32,994 bases of DNA from Bacteroidales bacterium (lineage in GTDB: Bacteria > Bacteroidota > Bacteroidia > Bacteroidales > S143-33): the NCBI GenBank assembly GCA_015489395.1, contig WFZV01000105.1:1-32994 (forward strand). The letters are read 5' to 3'. Shown here one piece after another: positions 22,867 to 32,833 of the stretch. Both the position numbers and the translations under genes were made by a program. Positions within the stretch are counted from its first letter, which is position 1; each line of letters begins with the position of its first letter. The notes below the pieces were generated by a model that worked only from the letters and a program-made list of their open reading frames with translations, was not told the origin of the DNA and made no database searches.

Positions 22867-25020
22867 GTGACGAGCAAAAAGAATTTACATAAAAACGAGA
22901 GTCTGAAAAACATACACAAACGATATGCTCTTATTTTTTACATTTTTCTGATACTCAGTTTGTTAGTGGTGTTGAAGATTTTTTACATACAAACGTTTCG
23001 TAAAAAGCTGTTGTTGAAGTACGACTATTCCATAACCACAGACAAGGTTTATGGTTTGCGCGGGGATATTTTATCCCGTAATGGTAAGCTTTTGGCAACA
23101 ACTTCGATAACTTATGATATCTACTACGACCCAAATACCGAATATCTTAAGGCTCATGATTCGCTGTTTTACTCGAATTTAGATACAATCAGCCGTGGAC
23201 TTTCGCAGATTCTTGGCGATAAAACTCCACAGCAGTACAAAGACTATTTACTCAGGGCAAAGCAGCAGGGAGTAGAATATTTACCAATCAAGAAAAACGT
23301 AACTATCGAACAGTACAAACAGTTGAAAAAGCTGCCAGTATTTCGTTTGGGTCGTTACAAAGGCGGACTTATAGCACAAGAACACTACCAACGTATAAAA
23401 CCGTTTGGTAAGCTTGCGTCGCGTACTATTGGCGATTTTTATTACAATTCCACCAGGAGAATAGTCGGTGTGGAACGGGCTTATAACGAGCAACTCAGTG
23501 GCGTCCCTGGCATAGCTAAATACAAAGCTATTTCTGGCTCAAAAAGAGTGGTTTATAAAGTTTTGATACCACCAGAAGATGGAGCCAGTGTTTTGACGTC
23601 TTTAGACATGAACTTACAAAATTTTGTGGAAAATACTTTAGAACAGCAACTCAGGGATTTAGACGCACAATGGGGTTGTGCTGTAGTGATGGATGTAAAA
23701 TCCGGGGAAGTTTTAGCAATGGCAAATCTCCAGCAAAGTAAGTCAGATAGCACAAAATATTATGAAAGCTATAACTATGCTATCGCTCATTTGTACGAAG
23801 TTGGCTCTGTGATGAAACCTTTTTCCATGCTTGCTTTGTTTGAATTTCGTCCACAAGTGTCTTTAAATGAGCCGGTTAATGTTAATACGATTCATCTTCA
23901 TTTAGATAAGAATGTTGTTGTGAGCGATGATTTTAAACATCCTCTTGGATATACGACTTTGCTTAATGTTGTTGCGCATTCTTCGAATATTGGTGTGATT
24001 AAAGTCATTCAAAAATATTTTTACAACCACCAATATGATTTTGTCAATAGGCTTGTGGATTTGGGGTTGTCGAAATATACTGGTTTTGACATTCCTGGCG
24101 AGCAACCAGAGGAACTCAAAGACCCTGAGCAAAAACGTTGGTGGAAGCTGGTTTCGCTCAGTATGTTGGCTATTGGTTACGAGTACCAGATGACACCAAT
24201 TGAAGTGTTGAGCATTTACAACGCTATAGCTAATAATGGTTTGTACGTTACGCCGCATGTCGGAAAAGCTATTATTAAAAATGGAGAAGTTAAAAAACTT
24301 GTTTATGGCAATTCGCATTATATTGCTTCGCGTCAATCTATTAAAAAAGTGCAGAAGATGCTTGAAGCTGTTGTCGAATTTGGTACAGCTTCACACACAG
24401 TTAAAAGTAATATTGTTAAAATAGCAGGTAAAACTGGAACTGCAAAAATTTTAGACCGGAAGACAAGACATTACATCGAACAGTACAACACTACGTTTGT
24501 GGGCTATTTCCCGGCAGATAAACCTAAATATTCGATGATTGTCGTTATCCATAAACCACAGAAATACGGCCATCGTACTGGCGCTACGGCTTCTGGACCG
24601 GTTTTTAAGAAAGTCGCTGAATATTTGTACAAAAACGATCCGTCTATGCACGAGAAACAGAGTTACGACGTACAGCTTTTTGACAAAAAGAACGATTTAC
24701 CAAGTATCAAATTTGGACGAAAAGATTATATAATCGACGTTTTGAATCATTTTGACATTTTTGTGAAGAAACAATACCGAAAAAACGCATATTTTGTGCG
24801 GGGATTCCCTGAAAATAAGGCTATTGCATTGTACAAAGTCCGGATACAGCGCGGTTATGTACCGGACGTAAGAGGCATGAGTGCCGAAGATGCAACGTAC
24901 ATCTTAGAGAATTTAGGCCTTAAAGTCAAAATCAAAGGACGGGGGAAAGTTTTTAAACAATCAATTTTACCAAACACAAAATTTAAAAAAGGTCAAACTA
25001 TAACACTATCACTCAGGTGA
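22867..25020 (+). CDS. ftsI: Septal transpeptidase FtsI (PBP3) with PASTA domain
   Basis: 717 residues: cytoplasmic start, one membrane helix (20-41), dimerisation domain, transpeptidase and one PASTA domain (about 662-717). Active-site motifs are Ser314-Lys317 in EVGSVMKPFS, Ser372-Asn374 in HSSNIG and Lys522-Gly524 in GKTGTAK. It cross-links peptidoglycan at the septum. The start is GTG at 22867: upstream in frame there is no ATG before a stop at 22813, and no ATG follows until well into the protein, so GTG is needed to include the anchor. A C-terminal PASTA domain is common in the Bacteroidota. It ends 2 bases before murE. Confidence 0.97.
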   Translation: MTSKKNLHKNESLKNIHKRYALIFYIFLILSLLVVLKIFYIQTFRKKLLLKYDYSITTDKVYGLRGDILSRNGKLLATTSITYDIYYDPNTEYLKAHDSLFYSNLDTISRGLSQILGDKTPQQYKDYLLRAKQQGVEYLPIKKNVTIEQYKQLKKLPVFRLGRYKGGLIAQEHYQRIKPFGKLASRTIGDFYYNSTRRIVGVERAYNEQLSGVPGIAKYKAISGSKRVVYKVLIPPEDGASVLTSLDMNLQNFVENTLEQQLRDLDAQWGCAVVMDVKSGEVLAMANLQQSKSDSTKYYESYNYAIAHLYEVGSVMKPFSMLALFEFRPQVSLNEPVNVNTIHLHLDKNVVVSDDFKHPLGYTTLLNVVAHSSNIGVIKVIQKYFYNHQYDFVNRLVDLGLSKYTGFDIPGEQPEELKDPEQKRWWKLVSLSMLAIGYEYQMTPIEVLSIYNAIANNGLYVTPHVGKAIIKNGEVKKLVYGNSHYIASRQSIKKVQKMLEAVVEFGTASHTVKSNIVKIAGKTGTAKILDRKTRHYIEQYNTTFVGYFPADKPKYSMIVVIHKPQKYGHRTGATASGPVFKKVAEYLYKNDPSMHEKQSYDVQLFDKKNDLPSIKFGRKDYIIDVLNHFDIFVKKQYRKNAYFVRGFPENKAIALYKVRIQRGYVPDVRGMSAEDATYILENLGLKVKIKGRGKVFKQSILPNTKFKKGQTITLSLR

Positions 25021-25022
25021 TT

Positions 25023-26480
25023 ATGACCAGAAAATTAGACGACATATTACAAGGAGTGCAGATTCTCAAGGTAAAAGGCAGCACAGACAAACAAATTAGT
25101 TCGTTGAGCATAGACTCACGACGTGTCGAACCGGGTGCTTTATTCATTGCTCTAACAGGCACAAAAACTGACGGACATAAATTTATCCCAAAAGCCATTG
25201 AGAAAGGCGCAATAGCCATTGTTTGCGAAATTTGCACGGATTTAGACAACGTAACCACAATACAGGTCGAAAATTCACACGTTGCTTTAGCCAGAATAGC
25301 TGCAAACTTTTACAATAATCCGAGTTATGACTTAAAATTAGTTGGCGTAACAGGCACAAATGGAAAAACCACTATCGCTACAACGCTTTACAACTTTTTC
25401 GAGATTTTGGGACATAAAGCCGGTTTGATTTCTACGATAAGATATTTAGCTCACAAAGTCGAAGAACCTGCTACGCACACTACACCCGACGCTATTACCG
25501 TTAATCGGCTGCTCAGAAAAATGGTCGATAATGACTGCATTTACGCTTTTATGGAGGTCAGTTCGCACGCTCTGGACCAGCATCGCACAGATTTTCTGGA
25601 TTTTGACGGTGCGATTTTCACTAATCTTACGCACGATCACCTTGACTATCACAAAACTTTAAAAGACTACTTATTTGCCAAAAAGCGGCTCTTTGACAAC
25701 CTGAAACCCGAAGCTTTTGCATTGGTCAATGCCGACGACAAACACTCAAACATCATTGTGCAGAATACCAAAGCCACTGTTTATACATTCGGACTGAAAA
25801 ATTTAGCTGATTTTAAAGCTAAAATCCTTGAAAAACACATCAATGGCACGCTTGTACTGATCGAAGGTTCTGAGGTTTGGCTGCAGTTGGTTGGGCAATA
25901 TAACATTTCGAACATGTTGGCTGTGTATGCCACAGCCCGGCTTCTGGGCATTGATAAAATTACGGCTCTGACTGCGCTTAGCAGAATTAAGCCGGTCGAA
26001 GGACGGTTCGAGACAATTACGGCAAACGGCATAACAGCAATTGTCGATTATGCCCATACACCAGACGCATTGGAAAATATTTTAAACGAACTTAAGTCTC
26101 TTGTACAGCCCGGGCAGCGAATTATTACTGTGTTCGGTGCTGGTGGAAACCGCGATAAGGAAAAACGGCCTAAAATGGGACATATTGCTTCAAAACTGTC
26201 TGATTTGGTGGTTATTACGTCTGACAATCCACGCGATGAAGACCCGGAGGAGATTATCGAACATATAAAGCAAGGTGTTGATAATCAGCAGTCTGTCAGG
26301 GTGCTGGTTAATCCAGACCGCCGCGAAGCTATACGAACAGCACTTAGCCTGGCAAATGAGGGGGATATAGTTTTAGTTGCTGGAAAAGGTCATGAGACTT
26401 ATCAGGAAATACAGGGTAAAAAATATCATTTTGACGATCGTGAGGTTATAAAGGAATTTTTTGGTCTAATTCAACTTTAA
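25023..26480 (+). CDS. murE: UDP-MurNAc-tripeptide synthetase (meso-DAP-adding)
   Basis: 485 residues. ATP-binding loop VTGTNGKTTIATT in the central domain and the substrate-selecting DNPR in SDNPRDEDPEE near the C terminus, which in MurE marks meso-diaminopimelate rather than lysine. It adds the third residue to the UDP-MurNAc-dipeptide in the cytoplasm. Start ATG at 25023 with a preceding AGGTGA; a GTG at 25017 in the same frame would overlap ftsI. It is followed by a 21-base gap to mraY. Confidence 0.97.
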   Translation: MTRKLDDILQGVQILKVKGSTDKQISSLSIDSRRVEPGALFIALTGTKTDGHKFIPKAIEKGAIAIVCEICTDLDNVTTIQVENSHVALARIAANFYNNPSYDLKLVGVTGTNGKTTIATTLYNFFEILGHKAGLISTIRYLAHKVEEPATHTTPDAITVNRLLRKMVDNDCIYAFMEVSSHALDQHRTDFLDFDGAIFTNLTHDHLDYHKTLKDYLFAKKRLFDNLKPEAFALVNADDKHSNIIVQNTKATVYTFGLKNLADFKAKILEKHINGTLVLIEGSEVWLQLVGQYNISNMLAVYATARLLGIDKITALTALSRIKPVEGRFETITANGITAIVDYAHTPDALENILNELKSLVQPGQRIITVFGAGGNRDKEKRPKMGHIASKLSDLVVITSDNPRDEDPEEIIEHIKQGVDNQQSVRVLVNPDRREAIRTALSLANEGDIVLVAGKGHETYQEIQGKKYHFDDREVIKEFFGLIQL

Positions 26481-26501
26481 CACAAAATAAATAGCGCTCA
26501 A

Positions 26502-27713
26502 ATGTTGTACTACTTGTTTAAATATCTCAACGACATAGATGTTCCTGGTGCAGGTTTGTTCAATTTTATTTCATTTCGCGCAGGTTTGACGTTGCTAACG
26601 TCTTTGATTATAGCGATTTGGGGCGGAAAAAAGCTTATTGAGCTTTTACAACGGTTACAAATCGGTGAAGTAGTCAGAGACCTGGGATTAGAAGGGCAAT
26701 ATAGTAAGCAGGGAACACCGACAATGGGCGGGATAATTATTATTTTATCGATAATAGTTCCTGTGCTTTTGTTTGCAAAGTTAGACAATATTTACATACA
26801 GCTGATGCTGCTGGCAACTATTTGGCTGGGAATCATTGGATTTATCGACGATTATATAAAGGTTTTCAAGAAAAATAAGGCTGGACTGCATGGTAAGTTT
26901 AAAATTTTAGGACAGGTTGTGCTTGGCATAGTGGTTTCTGCTGCAATTATTTTTAGCAAGCAAATCGTTATACGTCCAAATCCTGAGCAGCATCAAAACG
27001 TACCAAATGAACAGATTATCAAGTCAGATGTTAAGTCGATGAAAACTACAATCCCATTTGTAAAGTCGCACGAATTGGATTATGAAGCTTTGTTGAAAGA
27101 CATTGGGATAAAAAACAAGTGGCTGATTTATTTGATTTTTACGTTTTGGGTAATTTTCATAATCGCTGGAGTGTCCAATGGAGCGAATTTGACTGATGGA
27201 TTAGATGGTTTGGCTGCAGGGACAACGGCTGTGGCTTTGTCGTCCCTGGCGGTGTTTGTGTATGTTTCGGGTAATGTGATTTTAGCAGAATATTTGAAAA
27301 TTATGTATATCCCGCGGATTGGGGAGATGACAGTTTTTATCGCAGCTTTTATTGGTGCTTTAGTGGGGTTTTTGTGGTATAATGCTTATCCTGCGCAGAT
27401 TTTCATGGGTGATACAGGTAGTTTGACAATTGGAGGTATTATTGCAATAATAGCGATTTTAGCGCGGAAAGAATTGCTTTTGCCTATAATTGCAGGGATT
27501 TATCTTGCTGAGACTCTGTCGGTTATAATTCAGGTAAGCTATTTTAAGTACACAAAACGTAAGTATGGGGAAGGTCGCAGAATCTTTTTGATGTCGCCAT
27601 TGCATCATCATTTTCAGCTCAAGAATATCCCTGAGCCTAAGATAGTTGCACGATTTATTATCGTGGCTATTTTTCTTGGGGTTTTGTCGGTTATAACCTT
27701 AAAAATCAGGTAA
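26502..27713 (+). CDS. mraY: Phospho-MurNAc-pentapeptide translocase MraY
   Basis: 403 residues with about ten membrane helices; makes lipid I from UDP-MurNAc-pentapeptide and undecaprenyl phosphate. Catalytic aspartates are visible in GFIDDYIKVF (Asp116/117), NGANLTDGLDGLAAG (Asp232/235) and FMGDTGSLTIG (Asp304), and the histidine-rich loop is MSPLHHHFQ. It is about 40 residues longer than E. coli MraY because of an insertion (about 155-205) with polar residues, typical of the Bacteroidota. Its stop codon is followed directly by the murD ATG. Confidence 0.97.
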   Translation: MLYYLFKYLNDIDVPGAGLFNFISFRAGLTLLTSLIIAIWGGKKLIELLQRLQIGEVVRDLGLEGQYSKQGTPTMGGIIIILSIIVPVLLFAKLDNIYIQLMLLATIWLGIIGFIDDYIKVFKKNKAGLHGKFKILGQVVLGIVVSAAIIFSKQIVIRPNPEQHQNVPNEQIIKSDVKSMKTTIPFVKSHELDYEALLKDIGIKNKWLIYLIFTFWVIFIIAGVSNGANLTDGLDGLAAGTTAVALSSLAVFVYVSGNVILAEYLKIMYIPRIGEMTVFIAAFIGALVGFLWYNAYPAQIFMGDTGSLTIGGIIAIIAILARKELLLPIIAGIYLAETLSVIIQVSYFKYTKRKYGEGRRIFLMSPLHHHFQLKNIPEPKIVARFIIVAIFLGVLSVITLKIR

Positions 27714-29039
27714 ATGGTCGTAGTGTTGGGTGCTGGTGAAAGCGGCATAGGAGCAGCTTTACTGGCAAAATCGAAAAATATCGATGTTTTTGTTTCAGAT
27801 TTAGGTCGTATAAAGCCTAATTATCTTTCGGAGTTGCAGCAAAATAACATTGATTTTGAGCAAGGTAAGCATAGTGAAGATAAAATTTTAAGTGCTGATG
27901 TTATTGTTAAAAGTCCAGGTATTCCCGACAATGCGCCTATTGTTCAGAAGGCTAAGGCAAAAGGCATTAAGGTTATTTCTGAAATCGAATTTGCATGGCA
28001 GTTTACAAACGGAACGTTCATTGGCATTACTGGCAGCAATGGCAAAACTACAACTACTTTGCTGACATACGAGATACTCAAAAACGCTGGATATGACGTG
28101 GCTTTGACTGGCAATGTGGGCGTTAGCCTGGCAAGGCTTCTGGCAAAACGTGATTACCAGTATTTCGTCGTTGAATTGAGCAGTTTTCAGCTTGATGGGT
28201 GCTTTGATTTTAACCCGCATGTGGCTGTTTTGCTGAATATTACGCCTGACCATTTAGACCGTTACGAAAATAAATTTGAAAATTACATAAACTCTAAATT
28301 CCGGATCGCACAGAACCATGGACCAGAGGACTATTTCATTTATTGGCTTGATGACCCGAACATAAAAAAATATTTGACAAGGCATAAAATCGTTTCCAGA
28401 CATATACCATTTAGCTATAAAAAACAAGACCGTGCGTCTGCTTACATTCAAGACAGTACAATGTACGTAAAAGTAAATCAAAAACTTTTCACTATGGACG
28501 TAAAACAAATTAGTCTTCAGGGACGGCACAATTTATATAATTCGATGGCGGCAGCAGCTGCTGCTTTAGCCGTAAATGTTAAAAACGAGTACATCAAGCG
28601 CACTTTGCAGACTTTCAAAGGGGTCGAACATCGCCTTGAAAAATTCTTGAGTATTCGCGGTATTACGTTTATCAACGATTCCAAGGCTACAAACGTAAAT
28701 TCTGTTTGGTACGCATTGGAGACAATGCAGCGGCCTGTGGTGTTGATTATGGGCGGCGTTGACAAAGGCAATGATTATAGTTTGCTTTTTGACCTGGTAA
28801 AGAAAAAAGTAAAAGCTATCGTAGCGCTTGGCAAGGATAACAGTAAGATTATCAGGACTTTTAGCCGCCTGGTGCCGGTTTACGACACTCATTCCATGGA
28901 GCAAGCAGTGCGTCAGGCTTATTTGCTTGCAGAAAAGGGTGATGTAGTGCTACTTTCGCCGGCATGTGCGAGCTTTGATTTGTTTGAAAATTATATAGAC
29001 CGCGGTAATAAATTCAAAGAAGCTGTACGTAATCTCTAA
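27714..29039 (+). CDS. murD: UDP-MurNAc-L-alanine:D-glutamate ligase MurD
   Basis: 441 residues. N-terminal Rossmann part VVLGAGESGIGAALLAK, ATP-binding loop ITGSNGKTTTTLL (residues 104-116), and the later NDSKATNVNS and LLSPACASFDLF motifs. It adds D-glutamate to UDP-MurNAc-L-alanine. The start is immediately after the mraY stop, which gives a beginning a few residues shorter than most homologues but includes the nucleotide-binding strand. It lies 13 bases before ftsW. Confidence 0.97.
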   Translation: MVVVLGAGESGIGAALLAKSKNIDVFVSDLGRIKPNYLSELQQNNIDFEQGKHSEDKILSADVIVKSPGIPDNAPIVQKAKAKGIKVISEIEFAWQFTNGTFIGITGSNGKTTTTLLTYEILKNAGYDVALTGNVGVSLARLLAKRDYQYFVVELSSFQLDGCFDFNPHVAVLLNITPDHLDRYENKFENYINSKFRIAQNHGPEDYFIYWLDDPNIKKYLTRHKIVSRHIPFSYKKQDRASAYIQDSTMYVKVNQKLFTMDVKQISLQGRHNLYNSMAAAAAALAVNVKNEYIKRTLQTFKGVEHRLEKFLSIRGITFINDSKATNVNSVWYALETMQRPVVLIMGGVDKGNDYSLLFDLVKKKVKAIVALGKDNSKIIRTFSRLVPVYDTHSMEQAVRQAYLLAEKGDVVLLSPACASFDLFENYIDRGNKFKEAVRNL

Positions 29040-29052
29040 TTTTCAAAAAGTT

Positions 29053-30249
29053 ATGGCAACAGATTTATCGAAAATAATCGCAAAGGGTGACCGTAGGTTG
29101 TGGACATGGTATTTAGCAACGTTAGCATTTTCGATTTTAATTACAGCGTCAAGTACCACGACTCTGAGTATTCTCAGCCGTGGCAGTGTGTTTTTTTACT
29201 GGTTTAAGCACTTAATTTTTATCCTGAGTGGAGCGGTCCTGGTGTATTTTGTAAGTCGTATGCCCAGAGAGTATTTGAATTTGATGTACAATTTAGCAGA
29301 TGCTCTTTTGTATGTTTCTGGTTTTCTGTTGATTATAACTTTGTTTTTTGGTGTGGAAAAAGCGGAGGCAAAGCGTTGGCTGACTGTATTTGGATTTCAG
29401 TTTCAACCATCGGAGTTTGCCAAATTTTCCATGATTTTATATGCAGCAAAGCAGTTGACAATAGCTGCTCGTCATAAAAAGCAGGCTAAAAAAGCTCTGG
29501 ATAATTTGTTCTGGACATCGCTGGTAATTGCCGGGCTAATTGCTACAAACAACCTTTCGACTGCTGTTATAATTTTAACTATTGTTATTGGTTTGATTTT
29601 TATCGCAGAAATTAGCGAAGAGCAACGCAAAAGATTGATAAAAAATTACGCTATTATAGCTGCTTTTGGGCTATTACTAATCTTGTTGATGCCCGGACAT
29701 GTTTTTCGATCAAGTACCTGGAGAAATCGAATTAAACAGATGATTTATCCGCATTATTCGTATGCTGACCAGAGTACACAGGCAAAAATCGCAATAGCAA
29801 AAGGCGGTTTGGTTAATTTAAAGTTGGGGAAAGGTGAGCAAAAAGCGCTTATTCCGCAGGAGTATTCAGATTATTTGTTTTCAGTAATTGTCGAAGAATT
29901 GGGACTTTTTGGTGGTGTGCTAACTATTATTCTGTATTTATGGTTGTTGTCGTTAATTGCGCGTATGGTTTCGCGGTTAAAGCGAACGTTTTTGGTTTAC
30001 GTAATTGCGGGTTTTGGTTTAAGTATAGAAATTCAAGCTTTCGTGCATATTATGGTAAATGTTGGGCTAATACCAGTGACAGGGCAGCCATTGCCGTTTA
30101 TGAGTTTGGGCGGAACATCGATTTTATTTAATTCGTTGATGATCGGCATAATAATAAGTATTTCACGGTATGTCAAGAAAAATCCTAAACCGGTTTACAA
30201 CGAACCAGTTGATTTTACTTTAGAAAAAAATAAAATAATTCTCAACTAA
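29053..30249 (+). CDS. ftsW: Septal peptidoglycan polymerase FtsW
   Basis: 398 residues of the SEDS family with about ten membrane helices; polymerises lipid II together with FtsI. The catalytic region QEYSDYLFSVIVEELG carries Asp273 and Glu281, and the conserved GLIPVTGQPLPFMSLGGTS loop follows near residue 340. The gene is placed in the cluster between murD and murG; it overlaps murG by one base (TAATG), suggesting translational coupling. Confidence 0.96.
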   Translation: MATDLSKIIAKGDRRLWTWYLATLAFSILITASSTTTLSILSRGSVFFYWFKHLIFILSGAVLVYFVSRMPREYLNLMYNLADALLYVSGFLLIITLFFGVEKAEAKRWLTVFGFQFQPSEFAKFSMILYAAKQLTIAARHKKQAKKALDNLFWTSLVIAGLIATNNLSTAVIILTIVIGLIFIAEISEEQRKRLIKNYAIIAAFGLLLILLMPGHVFRSSTWRNRIKQMIYPHYSYADQSTQAKIAIAKGGLVNLKLGKGEQKALIPQEYSDYLFSVIVEELGLFGGVLTIILYLWLLSLIARMVSRLKRTFLVYVIAGFGLSIEIQAFVHIMVNVGLIPVTGQPLPFMSLGGTSILFNSLMIGIIISISRYVKKNPKPVYNEPVDFTLEKNKIILN

Positions 30250-31352
30250 TGAGCGAACAGCCAAAAATAATAATTACTGGCGGAGGTACAGGTGGACATG
30301 TTTTCCCTGCGATAGCCATTGCAGATGCAATAAAAGAGCTTAATCCTGATGCTCAAATATTATTCATTGGAGCAGAGGATAGGTTTGAGATGAAGGCTGT
30401 ACCAAAAGCAGGTTATGAGATAATCGGATTGCCTGTTCGAGGTTTGAAACGAAAACTGAGTTTTGAAAATCTCAAGACTATTTTCCTTTTGTTTAAATCA
30501 ATCAGCAGGACTAAAAAGATTTTCAGAAGTTTCAAACCATGTGCGGTTGTGGGCGTAGGAGGATACGCCAGTGCGCCGGCTTTGCGGGTTGCCAGTTTAA
30601 GGCGAATACCGATTATTTTGCAAGAGCAAAACTCGTTTCCGGGCATTACGAATAAAGTTTTTGCCAAATATGCTTATCGAATTTGTGTGGCTTACGAGCA
30701 GGCGTTTAAGTATTTCCCTGAAGGGCGAACGGTTTTGACTGGTAATCCTGTCAGACATGAGGTTTTAAACGTCAAAGTTACTAAAGACCAGGCTTTGAAA
30801 GAGTTTGGTTTAAGTACAGACAAAAAAACTCTGTTGATAACCGGTGGCAGTCTGGGAGCGCGTACGTTGAACCAGTCGGTTTTAGAGCATTTAGAGAAGT
30901 TGTCGCAGGCAAATATTCAGGTCATCTGGCAAACAGGAAAATATTATTACGATGAAATTATATCCACAGTCCAGGAGCAAGATTGGTTAAAAATAATGCC
31001 ATTTATCGAAAACATGGTTAATGCTTACATTGCTGCGGATCTTGTAATTGCCCGTGCTGGTGCTATAACTATTTCAGAGTTAAGCGTTTTGGGAAAACCA
31101 GCTATTTTTGTTCCATCGCCTAATGTTGCCGAGGACCATCAGACGAAAAATGCTCAGGCTTTGGTCGAGAAAAAAGCAGCTTTAATGATCAAAGATTCTC
31201 AGGCGCGGGAAAAACTTATTCCATTGGCATTGAAGACTTTAAGCAATGATGAGCTTTTACAAGAACTCAGCCAGAATATTAAGTCGTTTGCAAAGCCAGA
31301 TGCAGCCAGGGATATAGCAAAAATAGTTTTAGACGCTTGTCGAAAAAATTGA
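30249..31352 (+). CDS. murG: UDP-GlcNAc:lipid I glycosyltransferase MurG
   Basis: 367 residues of glycosyltransferase family 28; transfers GlcNAc to lipid I at the cytoplasmic membrane face to give lipid II. Landmarks are the glycine loop ITGGGTGGHVFPAIAIADA, VVGVGGYASAPAL, PIILQEQNSFPGITNK, LLITGGSLGARTLNQ, and the UDP-binding VIARAGAITISELSVLGKP. All are intact. A 113-base gap to murC follows. Confidence 0.97.
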   Translation: MSEQPKIIITGGGTGGHVFPAIAIADAIKELNPDAQILFIGAEDRFEMKAVPKAGYEIIGLPVRGLKRKLSFENLKTIFLLFKSISRTKKIFRSFKPCAVVGVGGYASAPALRVASLRRIPIILQEQNSFPGITNKVFAKYAYRICVAYEQAFKYFPEGRTVLTGNPVRHEVLNVKVTKDQALKEFGLSTDKKTLLITGGSLGARTLNQSVLEHLEKLSQANIQVIWQTGKYYYDEIISTVQEQDWLKIMPFIENMVNAYIAADLVIARAGAITISELSVLGKPAIFVPSPNVAEDHQTKNAQALVEKKAALMIKDSQAREKLIPLALKTLSNDELLQELSQNIKSFAKPDAARDIAKIVLDACRKN

Positions 31353-31374
31353 AAAAATTATGCAAAAATTTTAT

Positions 31375-31390
31375 GTAAAGTTTGCTTTAC
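31375..31390. repeat. Short hairpin after murG
   Basis: GTAAAG-TTTG-CTTTAC followed after a few bases by ATTTTTT. A weak partial terminator is possible, though the promoter elements overlap it. Confidence 0.35.
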
Positions 31391-31413
31391 TAAGATAATT
31401 TTTTATAAATTCG
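31381..31413 (+). promoter_or_regulatory. Possible internal promoter upstream of murC
   Basis: TTTG (31381-31384) and TAAATTCG (31406-31413) are separated by 21 bases, one mismatch from the Bacteroidota pattern. The position in the only sizeable gap of the cluster (113 bases) supports a separate start for murC and ftsQ. Confidence 0.45.
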
Positions 31414-31465
31414 CAGAATAAACTCTTTAAAAAGTTAAAAATCAGTAAATTAAACAAATTCAATA

Positions 31466-32833
31466 GTGAACGAAAGCCAGGTAAAATATTACTTTTTCTT
31501 AGGAATTGGCGGAATCGGAATGAGCGCCTTAGCGAGATATTTGAATTTACAGGGCTATAGGATTTTGGGATATGATATGCAAAAAACTAATTTGACTCAA
31601 ACGCTGGAGACTCAGGGAATTAAAGTCTTTTATCAGGACGATGAGAATAATATACCCGATGATTTAAACAAAGACAATACAATCGTTGTGCTTACGCCAG
31701 CTATACGGACAGGTAACCTGCTAAATTTTTTCAAAAACCATGGATTTACGATACTCAAACGGGCTGAGCTTTTGGCCAGTATTGTTAATGATAGCAGATT
31801 AATCGCAATCAGCGGAACACATGGAAAAACAACCACTACAGCAATTACGGCTCATATTTTTAAATTAGCCGGTAAATTAAATGTTGGATTTGTCGGTGGC
31901 ATAACAAAAAATTATAAATCTAACTTTATCCGTGGCAATGGTCAGTTTTCTGTTGTTGAAGCTGACGAATACGACAGGGCGTTTTTACTGCTAAAACCTG
32001 ATTTTGCTATTATTACTTCAATCGAACCAGACCATTTAGATATTTACCAGAACTACGAAAACTTAAAACAGGCTTTTGTTCAGTTCGTAAAAGGTTCTAA
32101 GCAGAATGCAAAGATTTTAATAAATAAAAACATACAACTGCAAGGCTTAAACCGTGAAGTTTACTATTACAGCGTTTCGGACAAAGCAGATTTCTATGTT
32201 TCGAATATTCATCATTGCAACCACAGGCAATATTTTGTCTTACACTTAAATGATACAGACATAAGCACTTATATACGTTTTCCTGGTAAAGCTTATTTAG
32301 AAAATGCTTTAGCTGCTGCTGCAATCGCTTATTTGTCGGGCATTGAACCTAAAATTATTAAGCAAGCTCTGGAGACTTATCTGGGAACTGATAGACGTTT
32401 TGACCTGAAATACAGTGACTCAGTGCATTATATTTACGATGATTATGCACATCATCCAACTGAAATTCAAGCTCTTTATCAAAGCGTTAGTTTGTTTCAT
32501 CCAGACAAGCATTTGACAATCGCCTTTCAACCGCATCTTTATTCGCGGACAAGGGATTTTGCAGAGCAGTTTGGATTGGCATTGAGCAAATTTGATAAAG
32601 TAATTGTAACCGACATTTATCCTGCACGGGAAAAGCCAATTCCTGGCGTGAACCCGCAATTAATTTTGAAATACGTAAAACATCAAAACAAACAATACGT
32701 TCCATTTAAAAATCTGGTCGATTTTCTTCAGAAGCAGGATTTTGAAGTGCTTTTAATCACAGGGGCTGGAAATATCAACACAATTATTCCTGAACTTGTA
32801 AAACAACTCAAAAATATTTATGAGAATAAGTAA
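31466..32833 (+). CDS. murC: UDP-MurNAc:L-alanine ligase MurC
   Basis: 455 residues. N-terminal FLGIGGIGMSALARYL, ATP-binding loop ISGTHGKTTTTAI (about 113-125), EADEYDRAFLLL, EPDHLDIY and the C-terminal DDYAHHPTEI. It adds L-alanine to UDP-MurNAc, the first step of the stem peptide. The start is GTG at 31466, chosen because it places the glycine motif at the usual distance from the start and no ATG precedes it in frame close by. It overlaps the following gene by 14 bases. Confidence 0.97.
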   Translation: MNESQVKYYFFLGIGGIGMSALARYLNLQGYRILGYDMQKTNLTQTLETQGIKVFYQDDENNIPDDLNKDNTIVVLTPAIRTGNLLNFFKNHGFTILKRAELLASIVNDSRLIAISGTHGKTTTTAITAHIFKLAGKLNVGFVGGITKNYKSNFIRGNGQFSVVEADEYDRAFLLLKPDFAIITSIEPDHLDIYQNYENLKQAFVQFVKGSKQNAKILINKNIQLQGLNREVYYYSVSDKADFYVSNIHHCNHRQYFVLHLNDTDISTYIRFPGKAYLENALAAAAIAYLSGIEPKIIKQALETYLGTDRRFDLKYSDSVHYIYDDYAHHPTEIQALYQSVSLFHPDKHLTIAFQPHLYSRTRDFAEQFGLALSKFDKVIVTDIYPAREKPIPGVNPQLILKYVKHQNKQYVPFKNLVDFLQKQDFEVLLITGAGNINTIIPELVKQLKNIYENK

